Shown: positions 44,253 to 54,008 of the stretch, piece by piece
Numbering within the stretch: the stretch's first letter is position 1
Layout of the letters: each line of letters begins with the position of its first letter
NCBI GenBank assembly: GCA_937776645.1
Contig: CALMRI010000007.1
Location: forward strand, 118,878 to 182,877
Reading direction: 5' to 3'
DNA from: an uncultured Alphaproteobacteria bacterium
Lineage (GTDB): Bacteria > Pseudomonadota > Alphaproteobacteria > Thalassobaculales > Thalassobaculaceae
Length of the DNA: 64,000 bases
Notes under the pieces: generated by a model
What the model saw: the letters and a program-made list of their open reading frames with translations, nothing else
What the model was told of the DNA's origin: nothing
The model's database searches: none
Program-made: the position numbers and the translations under genes

Positions 44253-44458
44253 GTTTCCTGTCCCTTTTAGAATGTCCGTCTTTTCATGGAGGCTATCATG
44301 CCGCAATGCCGGCATCGTAGTCACCGGCCACGCGGGTGGCGGGCACGTATCGCATGAGTGTGATCACGAATTGACCAGAGGTGGCGGCGCTCTTGCCCGG
44401 GGAACAAAAAAGGACCACGGTATTTTTCGCTTTCAAGCACCCTGGGGAGGTTAGGATC

Positions 44459-46168
44459 ATGCCGAAGCAACCGGATCTTGTAATTCGTGCCGGCATCATC
44501 ATCGATGGGTCCGGCGGCGAGCCCTACCAAGGCGATATCGCGGTGACCGACGGGGTGATCTCGGCCATCGGCTCGGCGCTGCCCGCCGGTGTTGAGGAAA
44601 TCGACGCCACGGACCGCATCGTCACCCCCGGCTTTGTCGATGTGCATACCCATTACGACGCGCAAGTCACCTGGTCGAACCGGATCAATCCGTCGTCCTG
44701 GAACGGTGTGACCACAGTGATGATCGGCAATTGCGGCGTCGGTTTTGCACCCTGCAAACCGCATCAGCGCGATCAACTGGTTGAGTTGATGGAAGGTGTC
44801 GAGGATATCCCGGAGCCGGTGCTGACCGAAGGCCTGCCCTGGAATTGGGAAACTTTTGGCGAATATCTGGACGCCTTGGGCGCTCGGCAATTCGATCTCG
44901 ACGTGGTGACCCAGGTGCCGCACGCGGCGCTGCGGGTCTATGTGATGGGCGACCGGGGCGTCGCCCGCGAGGACGCCACCGCCGAGGACCGGGCCGAGAT
45001 GGCCAGGCTTGCCGCCGAGGGGATTCGGGCCGGCGCGCTTGGGTTCTCGACCAGCCGCACGATCAATCACCGGACCGTCGCCGGCGCCTTTACCCCGACC
45101 CTGGGCGCCGCCGAGCAGGAATTGACCGAGATTGGCGAGGCCGTGGGCGCGGTTGGCAGCGGCTGGCTGCAGGTAATTTCGGATTTCGACGATCCGGTCG
45201 AGGAAATGGGCCTGCTGCGCCGCCTGGCCAAATCCTCGGGCCGACCGATGACGATCACCGTGCTGCAACGTGACAACCGGCCGGAACTGTGGCGTGAGAC
45301 CATGGCCGATATCGCCGAGGCCAATGCCGATGGAGCGCGGATCGTCGGCCAGGTGCTGACCCGCCCGACCGGGGTAATGCTAGGCTTTGAAATCTCGCTC
45401 AACCCGTTCATGAGCTGCGCCGCGTGGCGGGAGATCGCCGAGCTTTCGCATGAACAGAAGGTCACCCGCCTCAGGGACCCGGCTTTCAAGAAACGGGTGC
45501 TGACCGAGCGTCAGGAAGAGCATCTGATGCTCGGCCGGGTCACCAAGTGGGCGCGGATCTTCCCGCTCGGCGACCCGCCGGATTACGAACCCTCGCCCGA
45601 TAAGTCGGTCGCGGCCCGCGCAGAGCGGGAAGGCCGGTCACCGGAAGAAGTCTGCTATGATCTGTTGTTGGAAAACGATGGCCGCACGATCCTCTATCGG
45701 CCCTTGTCGAACTATGCATACGGCAATCTCGATGCCGTCGCCGATATGATGCAGCACCCCAATTCGATTGTTGGGTTGGGCGATGGCGGCGCCCATGTCG
45801 GCGTGCTGACCGATGCCAGCGCGATTACCTATCTGCTGACCCATTGGACCCGCGACCGGGATCGCGGCGCCAAATTGCCCTTACCTTGGGCGATCAAACG
45901 GCTGACCCGCGATAACGCGTCGGCGATCGGCCTGGATGATCGCGGCTTGCTGGAAGTGGGTAAGAAGGCGGACATCAACGTCATCGACTACCCGAACCTG
46001 AAGATCCGCCCGCCCGAGGTGCTGTATGATCTGCCCGCCGGCGGCAAGCGGATGATCCAACGCACCGATGGCTATGACGCCACCATCGTCGCCGGTCAGA
46101 TTGTGTACCGCCATGGCGAGGCGACGGACGCCTTGCCCGGTCGTCTGGTTCGCGGCGCCCAGGGGTAG
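44459..46168 (+). CDS. N-acyl-D-amino-acid deacylase-family amidohydrolase
   Basis: 569 residues from ATG 44459, with GGGAGG 8 bases upstream. Metal-dependent TIM-barrel amidohydrolase: PGFVDVHTHYDAQVTW (first metal site), VTTVMIGNCGVGFAPCKP with the Cys/His region, GALGFSTSRTINH, ITVLQRDNRPE and IVGLGDGGAHVGVLTDA with the late aspartate. The C-terminal barrel-associated domain has LLEVGKKADINVIDY. D-aminoacylases and related enzymes release acyl groups from D-amino acids; other N-acyl or dipeptide-like substrates are also possible. Confidence 0.9.
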   Translation: MPKQPDLVIRAGIIIDGSGGEPYQGDIAVTDGVISAIGSALPAGVEEIDATDRIVTPGFVDVHTHYDAQVTWSNRINPSSWNGVTTVMIGNCGVGFAPCKPHQRDQLVELMEGVEDIPEPVLTEGLPWNWETFGEYLDALGARQFDLDVVTQVPHAALRVYVMGDRGVAREDATAEDRAEMARLAAEGIRAGALGFSTSRTINHRTVAGAFTPTLGAAEQELTEIGEAVGAVGSGWLQVISDFDDPVEEMGLLRRLAKSSGRPMTITVLQRDNRPELWRETMADIAEANADGARIVGQVLTRPTGVMLGFEISLNPFMSCAAWREIAELSHEQKVTRLRDPAFKKRVLTERQEEHLMLGRVTKWARIFPLGDPPDYEPSPDKSVAARAEREGRSPEEVCYDLLLENDGRTILYRPLSNYAYGNLDAVADMMQHPNSIVGLGDGGAHVGVLTDASAITYLLTHWTRDRDRGAKLPLPWAIKRLTRDNASAIGLDDRGLLEVGKKADINVIDYPNLKIRPPEVLYDLPAGGKRMIQRTDGYDATIVAGQIVYRHGEATDALPGRLVRGAQG

Positions 46169-46186
46169 GCTGCTCCGGAAAAACCT

Positions 46187-47362
46187 CTAACCGTGCGTGT
46201 TGCGGCGGTCTTCGTCGCTATCCCAATACAGCGCGTCGGGGCCAAGCTGGCCGAGCGACGGGCAGCCGATCTGCGCCATCACCTTGTTCATCTCCTCGCG
46301 GACGATCTTGACCGCCTTGGCGGCCCCGGCGTCGCCGCCGGCGATCGCCCCATAGAGCGTCGGCCGCCCCATGAAGACGAACTTGGCGCCCGAGGCCAGC
46401 GCAATCAGCACATCGGAGCCTCGGCGAAACCCGCCATCCAGCATCAAGGTCATCCGCTCGCCGACCGCCGCGTCGAGCCGCGGCAACACGTCCAGCGCCG
46501 AGACCGCCCGGTCAAGTTGTCGGGCACCGTGGTTCGAGACGATCAACCCGTCGACCCCGGCATCCGCCGCCCGGATCGCGTCATCGGTCCGCATCACCCC
46601 CTTCAGAATCAGGGTGCGGGGCCAAAGCTTGCGAAACTGCTCGATATCCTTCCAGGTCAGGCTGATCGGGCACTGGGTCGAAAAAAAGTCACCAACATCC
46701 GCGGCATCGGCACCGTCGGGCGCATAGGTCCGCCAGTTCTCCAGCATGGCGATGCCATGACGCATATAATCCTTGAACCAGAAAGGCCGCCTGAGCGCGT
46801 CCAGCTTCGAGGCCAGCGAGAGCTTGAGCGGTCGGCCAAAGCCATTGCGCCGATTGCGCTCGCGGTTGGAACTGACCGGGACATCAACGGTCACCACCAG
46901 GGCATGCAGCCCCAGATCCGCCGCCCGCCTGATCTGATCCTCCGATATTGAGCGGTTCTTGGCGGTATAGAGCTGGTACCAACCATGGTCCGGCGCGACC
47001 CGCGCCATGTCCTCCATCGAAGCGGTCGCGGCGCCGGACATGATAAACGGGATATTCGCGTCTCGCGCCGCCTTGGCCAGCATCAGATCGCCGCCACGAC
47101 GAAAGTTGCCGATACCGCCGGTCGGGGCAATTCCATAGGCGCTGGAATAAGTCCGGCCAAAGATTGTCGTTGATTGGTCCAAGGTAGAAATATCAACCAT
47201 GTAGCGGGGCGCCAGTGACCGGCGGCGGAACGCGTCCTCGTTGCGCGCCAGGCCATTCTCATCGTCAACACCACCCTCGATGAAGTCGTAGACGATCTTC
47301 GGTATCCGCTTCTTCGCCAGCACCCGCAGATCATCAAGATTGATGCAATCGTCGATATTCAT
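46187..47362 (-). CDS. FMN-dependent alpha-hydroxy acid dehydrogenase
   Basis: 391 residues, FMN-linked TIM barrel. RIPKIVYDFIEGGVDDENGL is the usual first part (second lysine/aromatic FMN site), YGIAPTGGIGNFRRGGDLM, QLYTAKNRSI, VTVDVPVSSNRERNRRNGF, ILKGVMRTDDAIRAADAG and the active-site histidine in VDGLIVSNHGARQLD. The late MLDGGFRRGSDVLIALASGA and FMGRPTLYGAIAGGD close the barrel. Oxidises an L-2-hydroxy acid (lactate, mandelate or another). The convergent amidohydrolase gene ends 18 bases away. Confidence 0.93.
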   Translation of the reverse strand: MNIDDCINLDDLRVLAKKRIPKIVYDFIEGGVDDENGLARNEDAFRRRSLAPRYMVDISTLDQSTTIFGRTYSSAYGIAPTGGIGNFRRGGDLMLAKAARDANIPFIMSGAATASMEDMARVAPDHGWYQLYTAKNRSISEDQIRRAADLGLHALVVTVDVPVSSNRERNRRNGFGRPLKLSLASKLDALRRPFWFKDYMRHGIAMLENWRTYAPDGADAADVGDFFSTQCPISLTWKDIEQFRKLWPRTLILKGVMRTDDAIRAADAGVDGLIVSNHGARQLDRAVSALDVLPRLDAAVGERMTLMLDGGFRRGSDVLIALASGAKFVFMGRPTLYGAIAGGDAGAAKAVKIVREEMNKVMAQIGCPSLGQLGPDALYWDSDEDRRNTHG

Positions 47363-47536
47363 GTGGCACCCCTATCGAAGCTGGCTTTCACTGGATCGTA
47401 AGTTTGCGGCGATAGCAGTGAATTGGAAAGCCCTTGGCCATCGGATTTCTGGTGAATGAGGGCGTGGTGGCGGCCTTGACCTGATCAGGCGTTCGGACGG
47501 ACACTCCTGGCAAGTTGCACCAACAGGACGCAGGAC

Positions 47537-48322
47537 ATGGACGCGAGTGACAACAGGCTTGAATGGCATGGGACCAGCCGGATCGATGGCGCGACGGTGC
47601 GGGAGTTCACCATCCATGCCGCCAGCCGGCCGATCACCGGCGTGCTTTGGTCCGGCGCGGCCTCTAGTCCCGGCGCGCCGCTGGTCTGCTTCGGGCATGG
47701 CGCTTCGGGTGATCGCCATCAGAGGCCGATCCCGTATATCGCCGGCCAGCTATCCGGCGGGCAAGGCTATTTTTGTCTGTCCCTTGATGGTCCGGTGCAT
47801 GGGCGCCGGCAGATAGGTCCCGGTGGCCGGGAGTCCTTCTGGCCGGAATGGCGGCGCGACGGGACCAGCGACGATATGGTCCGTGACTGGCGGATCACGC
47901 TTGCAACATTCTCCGGCGAGGCGGATGTCGGGGCCGGACCGGTTGGCTATTGGGGGCTATCGATGGGCACTATTTACGGCGCGCCATTCGTCGCCGCCGA
48001 GCCGCGGATCTCGGTCGCGGTGCTCGGCCTGATGGGGCTGGTGTCCGAACCGACCCACTACAAACCAATTATCGAAGCCGCGGCCAAAGCCATCACCTGC
48101 CCGGTGTTGTTTGTCTGGCAACTTGAGGATGAGCTGTTCAGTCGCGCCGAATGCCTGGCGATGTTCGATGCGCTCGGGTCCCAAGACAAGCGGTTGCATG
48201 CCAATCCGGGTCTGCACCCCAATGTACCCTTCGAGGAATTGGATTTCAGCGTCGCCTTCCTCACCAGCTTCCTTGACGGCGGGCGGCCGCCTCGTGAAGT
48301 CATGTTCAGCATCAGCGAATAG
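47537..48322 (+). CDS. Alpha/beta hydrolase of the dienelactone hydrolase-like group
   Basis: 261 residues. Strand-turn FGHGASGDRHQRPIP, a GFCSLSLDG-type strand (YFCLSLDGPVHG), the nucleophile elbow GYWGLSMGTIYG with Ser, Asp in FVWQLEDELFS and His in NPGLHPNVPFEE. The length is usual for the family. The substrate is not apparent; many are esterases or acetyl-hydrolases. Confidence 0.8.
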   Translation: MDASDNRLEWHGTSRIDGATVREFTIHAASRPITGVLWSGAASSPGAPLVCFGHGASGDRHQRPIPYIAGQLSGGQGYFCLSLDGPVHGRRQIGPGGRESFWPEWRRDGTSDDMVRDWRITLATFSGEADVGAGPVGYWGLSMGTIYGAPFVAAEPRISVAVLGLMGLVSEPTHYKPIIEAAAKAITCPVLFVWQLEDELFSRAECLAMFDALGSQDKRLHANPGLHPNVPFEELDFSVAFLTSFLDGGRPPREVMFSISE

Positions 48323-48548
48323 TCGTGCGGGCCTTCGGTCGCTGGCCCAGAGACTGCGGACTGGTTATTGTTTGGGTAAGAGCCTGCTCCCGATTCTGTT
48401 CAGGGTTAACCCAAACCAGAATCGACAAGGTTGCATAAGACTGTCATGCATAATTCGTTTGCTTTGTGGCCGTGCAGCCTGGGGAAGGGCAACGGTCCGG
48501 TTAAAAACTAACGGTTGGCGTCGATGCTCTAATACCAACCTTTATTGA

Positions 48549-48884
48549 TCATACCTCATGTGCCCAATCCCGCGACCCTATGGACATGATTTTCCAAGGC
48601 TGCTCGATCAACTTTTTCCAGGCTTCGCAACGGAGCGTGCCGATGTCGTCGTGTGATTTGAAGGCCTTGTTCGACAACCAATTCGCCCGCATGAACGGCC
48701 AGATATTCTCGACGGGATTGAGTGCCGGCGATCGCGGTGGCAACGGCAAGAGTGTCATTTTTGCGGGGATTCCCAGTTTATCCGTGGTGTGCCCTCCCGC
48801 CTGATCCAGAATGATGACCGCATGAGCGTTAAGCGCCACTTGGCAAAAGATCTCCCAAGGCGCCAAGCTCGGAGCCGCGCACAA
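48549..48884 (-). pseudogene. IS630-family transposase, C-terminal fragment
   Basis: About 112 codons of the DDE_3 core: VIILDQAGGHTTDKL with the second catalytic Asp, then LLPLPPRSPALNPVENIW with the glutamate, and WLSNKAFKSHDDI. The N-terminal HTH and first catalytic Asp are absent, and upstream bases hold no continuing frame. A decayed insertion sequence remnant. The 226 bases between it and the DLH-like gene hold nothing I can identify. Confidence 0.85.
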
Positions 48885-48942
48885 TATTCTCCCATCGCAA
48901 AACCAGTCTAAATTGGTGTTGCGCTTGATCCGGGAATTTAAG

Positions 48943-48963
48943 CCCGCCCTGCGACGGGATGAC
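48943..48963 (+). repeat. Copy of the dispersed CCCGCCCTGCG palindromic repeat
   Basis: 20 of 21 bases match the 3' part of the repeat at 42255-42280; here one stem base differs (CGACGGG). It lies just outside the IS630 fragment, about 160 bases from the TauD-type gene. Confidence 0.65.
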
Positions 48964-49123
48964 GGTAGCGATAGCGTCAGGGCGACGGGTGGTTTCCCCG
49001 GACGACTTTAGCAACAGGGTGCGGGCACCAGTGGGCAATAGAATCGGGAGACGGTAGCAGGGGGTCGGCCTAGCAGGCTGTCGCAAGCGCCTTCAATCGT
49101 ATTGGCTCGGCCATTGATCCGGC

Positions 49124-50023
49124 CTAATAGGGCTGATCCCCCATCACCGTCACTCTGTGCATCACCCGGCGCTGTCCAGTGTAGTCGTTGACCGCGTAAT
49201 GCTGCACACAGCGGTTGTCCCAAAACGCTACCGAGCCCTTGCGCCAGCGGAACCGACAACAAAATTCCGGCGTCGTGGCGTGCTGATACAGCCGCTGCAG
49301 GATTGGCGCGCTCTCGATTGCCGATAGACCGGCCAGGTTGACGACGAAATTGCCGTTTACATAAAGGCTTTTGCGACCGGTTTCCGGATGGGTGCGGAAG
49401 ATCGGATGCTGGCTCTCCAATACCACCTCGACAGGCTTGGTGGCCATCGACGCGCCTTGCTTGTAGCGGCTGCTGAAGGCACCGGTCTTGCCATAGATCG
49501 GCTCGGCGCTATGCACTGCCTTGCGGCCTTCCAACAGCTCCTTCATCCCGTCCGACAGGGTTTCATAGGCGAGGTACTGATTGGCGAACATGGTGTCGCC
49601 ACCGACCTCGGGCGCCTCCAGGGCATAGAGGATCGAGCCCAGCGGCGGCGTCGTGTGATAGGTCACGTCGGAGTGCCAGGTGCCGCCGAAATTGAACGTG
49701 TCGGCCTCGGTCTTGATGACCGGCATCACCTCCGGCACCGCGTCCAGTCCCTTGACGTATTCGTGGATATGAAGGTCGCCGAACCGCTTGCCGAAATCAC
49801 GATGCTGCTCCGGGGTCATTTCCTGGTCCCGGAAGAATATCACCTGATATTGCAGCAAAGCTCGGCGAATTTCGGCTATTACGTCGTCGCCAAGTGCACT
49901 CCCAAGATCAGCGCCGAACAACTCCGCGCCAAGCCCGCCGGTCAGCGGTTTAACCTCAAGATGTTGATACGGCGAGGCGTCTTGATGGGTCATCGATATG
50001 TTTTCGCGGTAGGCGATGTTCAT
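49124..50023 (-). CDS. TauD/TfdA-family 2-oxoglutarate dioxygenase (first of two)
   Basis: 299 residues; GAGGTG lies 7 bases before ATG 50023. Family features: VKPLTGGLGAELFGADLGSAL, YQVIFFRDQEMTPEQHRDFG, the HxD iron site in TWHSDVTYHTTPPLGSILYA and the distal Fe/2OG part: FWDNRCVQHYAVND with the second His, then RRVMHRVTVMGD with the 2OG-binding Arg. Hydroxylates a small substrate (taurine, alkyl sulfonates, aryloxyacids) with loss of CO2. The next gene upstream is the FkbM pseudogene, 75 bases away. Confidence 0.93.
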   Translation of the reverse strand: MNIAYRENISMTHQDASPYQHLEVKPLTGGLGAELFGADLGSALGDDVIAEIRRALLQYQVIFFRDQEMTPEQHRDFGKRFGDLHIHEYVKGLDAVPEVMPVIKTEADTFNFGGTWHSDVTYHTTPPLGSILYALEAPEVGGDTMFANQYLAYETLSDGMKELLEGRKAVHSAEPIYGKTGAFSSRYKQGASMATKPVEVVLESQHPIFRTHPETGRKSLYVNGNFVVNLAGLSAIESAPILQRLYQHATTPEFCCRFRWRKGSVAFWDNRCVQHYAVNDYTGQRRVMHRVTVMGDQPY

Positions 50024-50098
50024 GGCGGCACCTCACTGTTGTATTCGAAACGGCCGGTGCGGACCGGCCAGTATGGGGTGAGCGGCGACATTCGCGGA

Positions 50099-50900
50099 TC
50101 AGACCAGCTCTTTGGAATTTTCATAGAAGATGTGACTCGCCTGAACCTCTTTGAATTTGTGCAGATACGCCCGAGCGTATCACTTCTGGTGCGCTGATTG
50201 TGCTCCTTCAAAAACCTGAAGGCTATGTCATAGGATAGATAGGCATCGTTCAGGATCGCCGCGGTCTTATCCAGATCAAGATTACTGAAGCGCTCCAGTG
50301 CGGTGAAGTCGCGGAGGAACATCGTGTTGGCCCATAGCATCTGGCTGATCGGACGGAACGGGTTTTACCCGCCCCAAGGGAGCATCGGCCGTCCGACGAT
50401 ATCGATCATCTTGTGCATCACCAGGCCTTGCGTGTCCAAGGCGAACTGTAGATGCTCGAACAGCGCTTGCTCCCTGTAGAGCGGCACGAACTCAACCTCG
50501 GATTCCAGCACCAGGACACTGGACAGCACCCGAGGGCTGTTTTGCAGGATCGTTAGCTCGGTGCTCTGGGTGTCGATGGTCAGAAGATCGATGGGCGGTA
50601 GGTCCGGAAGATCGCCAAGACGCACGGTCTCCACCGTTGCTTTTTCTGTGACCGCGAAATTACTGGTCTCAGGCTCGGCGCCGAGGAAGTGCGAGATGAA
50701 GCGCTCGTGCTCCTCCGGCGACAAGCCGGCTAGCGAACTCTCGCTCGGCTTGACCCTATAAAGGCGGGCGCAGCCCTGGGCGACTAGGGAGTGATAGTGT
50801 TCTTGGCCGCTCGGCATGGGGCCGATGTTGAGAATGGTAATCTCAGGCGCTGTCTCGTCAATGGTTTCGCGACTGGGAAGCTGCGGATCTCTTCCGTCAT
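50099..50900 (-). pseudogene. FkbM-type methyltransferase, broken by a stop and frameshifts
   Basis: Open from ATG 50817 to a TAA at 50365-50367: an N-terminal ITILNIGPMPSGQE-type strand lies upstream in the same frame with no ATG, then LGDLPDLPPIDLLTIDTQST (the FkbM motif with Asp), LVLESEVEFVPLYR and IDIVGRPMLPWGG. After the TAA the same frame continues NPFRPISQMLWANTMFLRDF, TAALERFSNLDLDK-like and AYLSYDIAFRFLKEHNQR, which fits the family C-terminus. The final HKFKEVQASHIFYENSKELV is in another frame, ending at 50099. ATG 50900 is also in a different frame. So at least one nonsense change and two shifts. Confidence 0.8.
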
Positions 50901-50906
50901 TGGGTG

Positions 50907-51788
50907 TTAGCCGTTCAAGGGTTTGATCACTTTTTCCCCGAACTCAGCCAGCATGGCCTCCAGGTCGAGCTGAAAGGCGCCCAATGGCAGGGCGATGCGA
51001 TCAACACCGGCAGCGGCGCGGGCGGCGACGGCGGCGAGCGGGTCCTTGCCCGATCCCGGCAGCGCATCTGGGCAGCCGGACATCACCTTGATCGACGCCG
51101 GATCGCGGCCGGCCTCGCGGGCCTCCTGGCGCATTGCCTCGATGACCTCGGCGACATCCAAGGTCGCACCGGTCGCAGGGAAGAAGCCGTCGCCCAGCCG
51201 CCCGGCGCGGCGGATAGCCGCTTTGGAGTGGCCACCGACGAGGATCGGCACCCGGCCTTGCGCTGGCTTGGGATTACAGCTCATGCCCTTGAAGGATACG
51301 AACGCACCCTCGTAACTTGCATCGTCTTGGTCCCACAGGGCGCGCATCGCCTCAATGTACTCGTCGACCCGGGCACCGCGTCGTTCGAACGGTATACCCA
51401 GGGCGTCGAACTCCTCGCGCAGCCAGCCGACGCCGATTCCCAGCTCAAGCCGGCCGCCGGTCAGATGGTCGATGGTTGCCAGATGCTTGGCCAGCACCAG
51501 CGGATTGCGCTGTGGCAGAACCAGCACCCCGGTGATCAGCCTGATCCGCGAGGTTACCGCGCCGACATAGGTCAACCAGGCCAGCGGATCCGGCCAGGCC
51601 AAATCGATACCGCCCGGTAGCCGACCGGACGGGGCATAGGGATAGCGGGTTCCGTATTCGGTCGGGATCACCACATGCTCCACGGCGATCACCGATTCAA
51701 ACCCCGCCGCTTCTCCGGCCAGGAGCATACGTTTTGCATCCTCGGGGTCGGGGAAGGTGAGGTTGCCGAAATGCAGCGCGAATTTCAT
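50907..51788 (-). CDS. Luciferase-like monooxygenase (LLM class, F420/flavin-dependent)
   Basis: 293 residues, bacterial-luciferase TIM barrel. KFALHFGNLTFPDPEDAKRM start, FESVIAVEHVVIPTEYGTRY as in the TIGR03619 group, RIRLITGVLVLPQRNPLVLA, GGRLELGIGVGWLREEFDAL and the AALGIPFERRGARVDEY-like helix. Late region GRVPILVGGHSKAAIRRAGR. Group members use F420 or FMN and oxidise aldehydes, sulfonates or hydrocarbons. Cofactor is uncertain. Confidence 0.9.
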   Translation of the reverse strand: MKFALHFGNLTFPDPEDAKRMLLAGEAAGFESVIAVEHVVIPTEYGTRYPYAPSGRLPGGIDLAWPDPLAWLTYVGAVTSRIRLITGVLVLPQRNPLVLAKHLATIDHLTGGRLELGIGVGWLREEFDALGIPFERRGARVDEYIEAMRALWDQDDASYEGAFVSFKGMSCNPKPAQGRVPILVGGHSKAAIRRAGRLGDGFFPATGATLDVAEVIEAMRQEAREAGRDPASIKVMSGCPDALPGSGKDPLAAVAARAAAGVDRIALPLGAFQLDLEAMLAEFGEKVIKPLNG

Positions 51789-52212
51789 AGCCGTTATCCT
51801 TTTCGTTTACCGGAATAGGTTTCTCGTTCACCAAAGCTGGATCGTCGGGCTCGATCAGGTGATTTGGCTCGATGAGGCGATTTTATCAGACAGGCTGAAG
51901 CGCCGCGGCGCAACGGTCGTGTATCGCTGGAAGCGCTACCGGCCTGACGCGGCCGCGGACATGGAACAACGGGTGAAGGCGATAGCGCCGCAATTGCCAT
52001 GAGGGACCTCCTGCCTGGGGCATCGCGGCCAAACCATGGAATTGGCGCCGGGCAGGGTCAATCACGGTGACGCCGGCGGGATTGAAAACCCGATCGGTGA
52101 TCAGTATCGATACGGGAAAGCCTTGGATAGGTTCTGTCTCAATGCGCCGTGACGGCTGCCAGCTGGGGGTGTCGACCCTGGGTATCCATCCTATATTGGA
52201 TCGGGCTGAACG
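51789..52212. other. Non-coding stretch with an unassigned short frame
   Basis: About 420 bases. A plus-strand frame to 52002 encodes LDQVIWLDEAILSDRLKRRG and RWKRYRPDAAADMEQRVKAI at its end, which is charged and amphipathic and looks protein-like, but it has no good start and matches nothing I recognise; it may be the tail of a lost gene. Nothing else is visible. Confidence 0.35.
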
Positions 52213-52716
52213 TCAGTGATTGAACGTCGATCCTTTGCAAGTCAAGCTTTTGAAAGAGTTGTTGATCCAGGCATTGAGATAGCCTCTAGACGGGCGCAGC
52301 ACCGGGTCATGGGCCGCTTCTTCGAGGAATAATTTCATGGCGTTATGGATTTTGTCTTGGATCTTGATCGCCTCGCTAGCGGAATTTTTGTCAGCGAACC
52401 ATAGGGTCATTCCAACCTCTAACTGGCATTGACGAATCTCGCCGCCGAAGTCTTTGATGCCGGTTAGGACGCAGAACGGACCGGAAAATTCCATAGGCGT
52501 CCATTTGCTCACCATCGAGCAAATGGACGCCTTATGTTGGTGAATGAAATAGCTCAGCGCCAGCAACAGGACGCATCCGTCAAGATCGGAAATCAGCCGC
52601 GAAGTGATCTGGAAGCCAAGGTTGCTTTGGAATGTGCTGACCAACCCGGCGATCACCAAATACACGAGATCGCCGAAAATGATAATTGACCCGACGAGAC
52701 AAACACATTTTTCCAA
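52213..52716 (-). CDS. Hypothetical membrane protein, lower in GC than its neighbours
   Basis: 167 residues starting at TTG 52716 (no ATG or GTG is available between the upstream stop and it). Two probable membrane helices (GSIIIFGDLVYLVIAGLVS, about 8-26, and a second around 45-58, CVLLLALSYFIHQH), then a soluble domain with CQLEVGMTLWFADKNSASEA and AMKLFLEEAAHDPVLRP, faintly like the periplasmic domain of FliL-type proteins. I would not assign a function. Base composition and rare start suggest a foreign or decaying origin. Confidence 0.5.
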   Translation of the reverse strand: MEKCVCLVGSIIIFGDLVYLVIAGLVSTFQSNLGFQITSRLISDLDGCVLLLALSYFIHQHKASICSMVSKWTPMEFSGPFCVLTGIKDFGGEIRQCQLEVGMTLWFADKNSASEAIKIQDKIHNAMKLFLEEAAHDPVLRPSRGYLNAWINNSFKSLTCKGSTFNH

Positions 52717-52932
52717 CCAGATAAGATTGGCAGGGTTTGGGAGGAATATATGGATTTATCAATGATTTTAGACATAATTTCCGTCACCTCGCGTGAATTG
52801 ACTAACAGAGGTCACAGAATGCTTGGTGGATATGACAATTTCGTTACCGGGGTATGGGAAAGCCGTCTCATTCAATTTCCCTGAGCGGGGTATGCGCGGG
52901 TGCTTGTGCGGCTTATGTTGTGCCCTAGGTGA

Positions 52933-53805
52933 TCAGACTGCGGCAATGGGTTTGGGAGCGCCGACCGCCGGATAGACAATGCTGCGCAATAGCACCCGGC
53001 GCTCCTTCGGGTCGGCGTCTGCGGCATTGCGATGCATGGTGGCCAGCTCGTCCCAGATCACCAGATCACCGGGCTGCCAGTGGTGGTGATAGCGGAACCG
53101 GGGCTCGATCGCGTGTTTGCTCAGCCGCTCGACGAGCTCCCAACCGGCACCGACCTCCATGCCGACGAAGCGGTATGTGTGGCTTGGGTTAACGAACAGA
53201 ATGGGTCGCCCGGAATAGGGGTGGCGCAACACCGCCGGATGAAACTGGTCGACCTGCCCGACTGCAAGTTTCTGCGTCGCGTAAAGTTTCTCGGCGCCGG
53301 GACCGACATTAAAGCCGTGGACGCCAGTCAGGCTGATCAGCGTTTCCTTGAGGTCAGGTTCTAAGGCGTCAAACGCGGCCCGCATGTCGGCAAAGAGCGT
53401 GCCGCCGCCGGTCGATGGCACCTCCAGCGCATGCAGCATCGCCAGACGCGGCAAATGGGTCTCATAAGTCGCATCTGCGTGCCAGTTGCTGGCGCGCTTA
53501 ACGCCGAACGGGTCGGTCTTGCCGGCATCATCGACATTGCGAACGTAAGACACCTCGGGGATCTCGGGATGGCGGTATTTAAGCATCACGTGTCGTTGCG
53601 GGGTTCCGAAGCGACGGGCGAAAGCATCCAGCGCCGGGGCATCGAAACGCTGCTGCCGGAACACCAGGACCGGATGCTCCGCGAAAGCCTGCTCGATCCA
53701 GCCGAGGGTCTCATCGTCAAGCCGGCTCGATGCATCGATCCCGACGACTTCGCGGCCAAATCCGTTGTCCAGCGCCCGTATCTCGACCTTCTGGATTTCA
53801 GCCAT
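52933..53805 (-). CDS. TauD/TfdA-family 2-oxoglutarate dioxygenase (second of two)
   Basis: 290 residues. RALDNGFGREVVGIDASSRL start, EHPVLVFRQQRFDAPALDAF, the HxD site in NWHADATYETHLPRLAMLH, and distal LVIWDELATMHRNAADADP with the second His and ERRVLLRSIVYP with the 2OG-binding Arg. Distinct in sequence from the first dioxygenase at 49-50 kb, so not a recent duplicate. The substrate is unknown. The next 200 bases (53806-54008) hold no gene. Confidence 0.93.
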   Translation of the reverse strand: MAEIQKVEIRALDNGFGREVVGIDASSRLDDETLGWIEQAFAEHPVLVFRQQRFDAPALDAFARRFGTPQRHVMLKYRHPEIPEVSYVRNVDDAGKTDPFGVKRASNWHADATYETHLPRLAMLHALEVPSTGGGTLFADMRAAFDALEPDLKETLISLTGVHGFNVGPGAEKLYATQKLAVGQVDQFHPAVLRHPYSGRPILFVNPSHTYRFVGMEVGAGWELVERLSKHAIEPRFRYHHHWQPGDLVIWDELATMHRNAADADPKERRVLLRSIVYPAVGAPKPIAAV

Positions 53806-54008
53806 CCGGCGCTCTCCCTAGGAGATTGTGCGTGCAGCTTAAACGATCGCATGGCTCTGGCCCACCAAGAAGCCGGCCTACCCTTTTACGACCGTCACTC
53901 CTTCTCCCCGTCATCCAGCAGCTTGTCGGAGCTGTTCCGTTAAAATTTTTAGCGCGTTAAGGCTGGTCCACTATAACCCGCTCTCCCCGGTCTTCTGCGG
54001 AACCGCGC

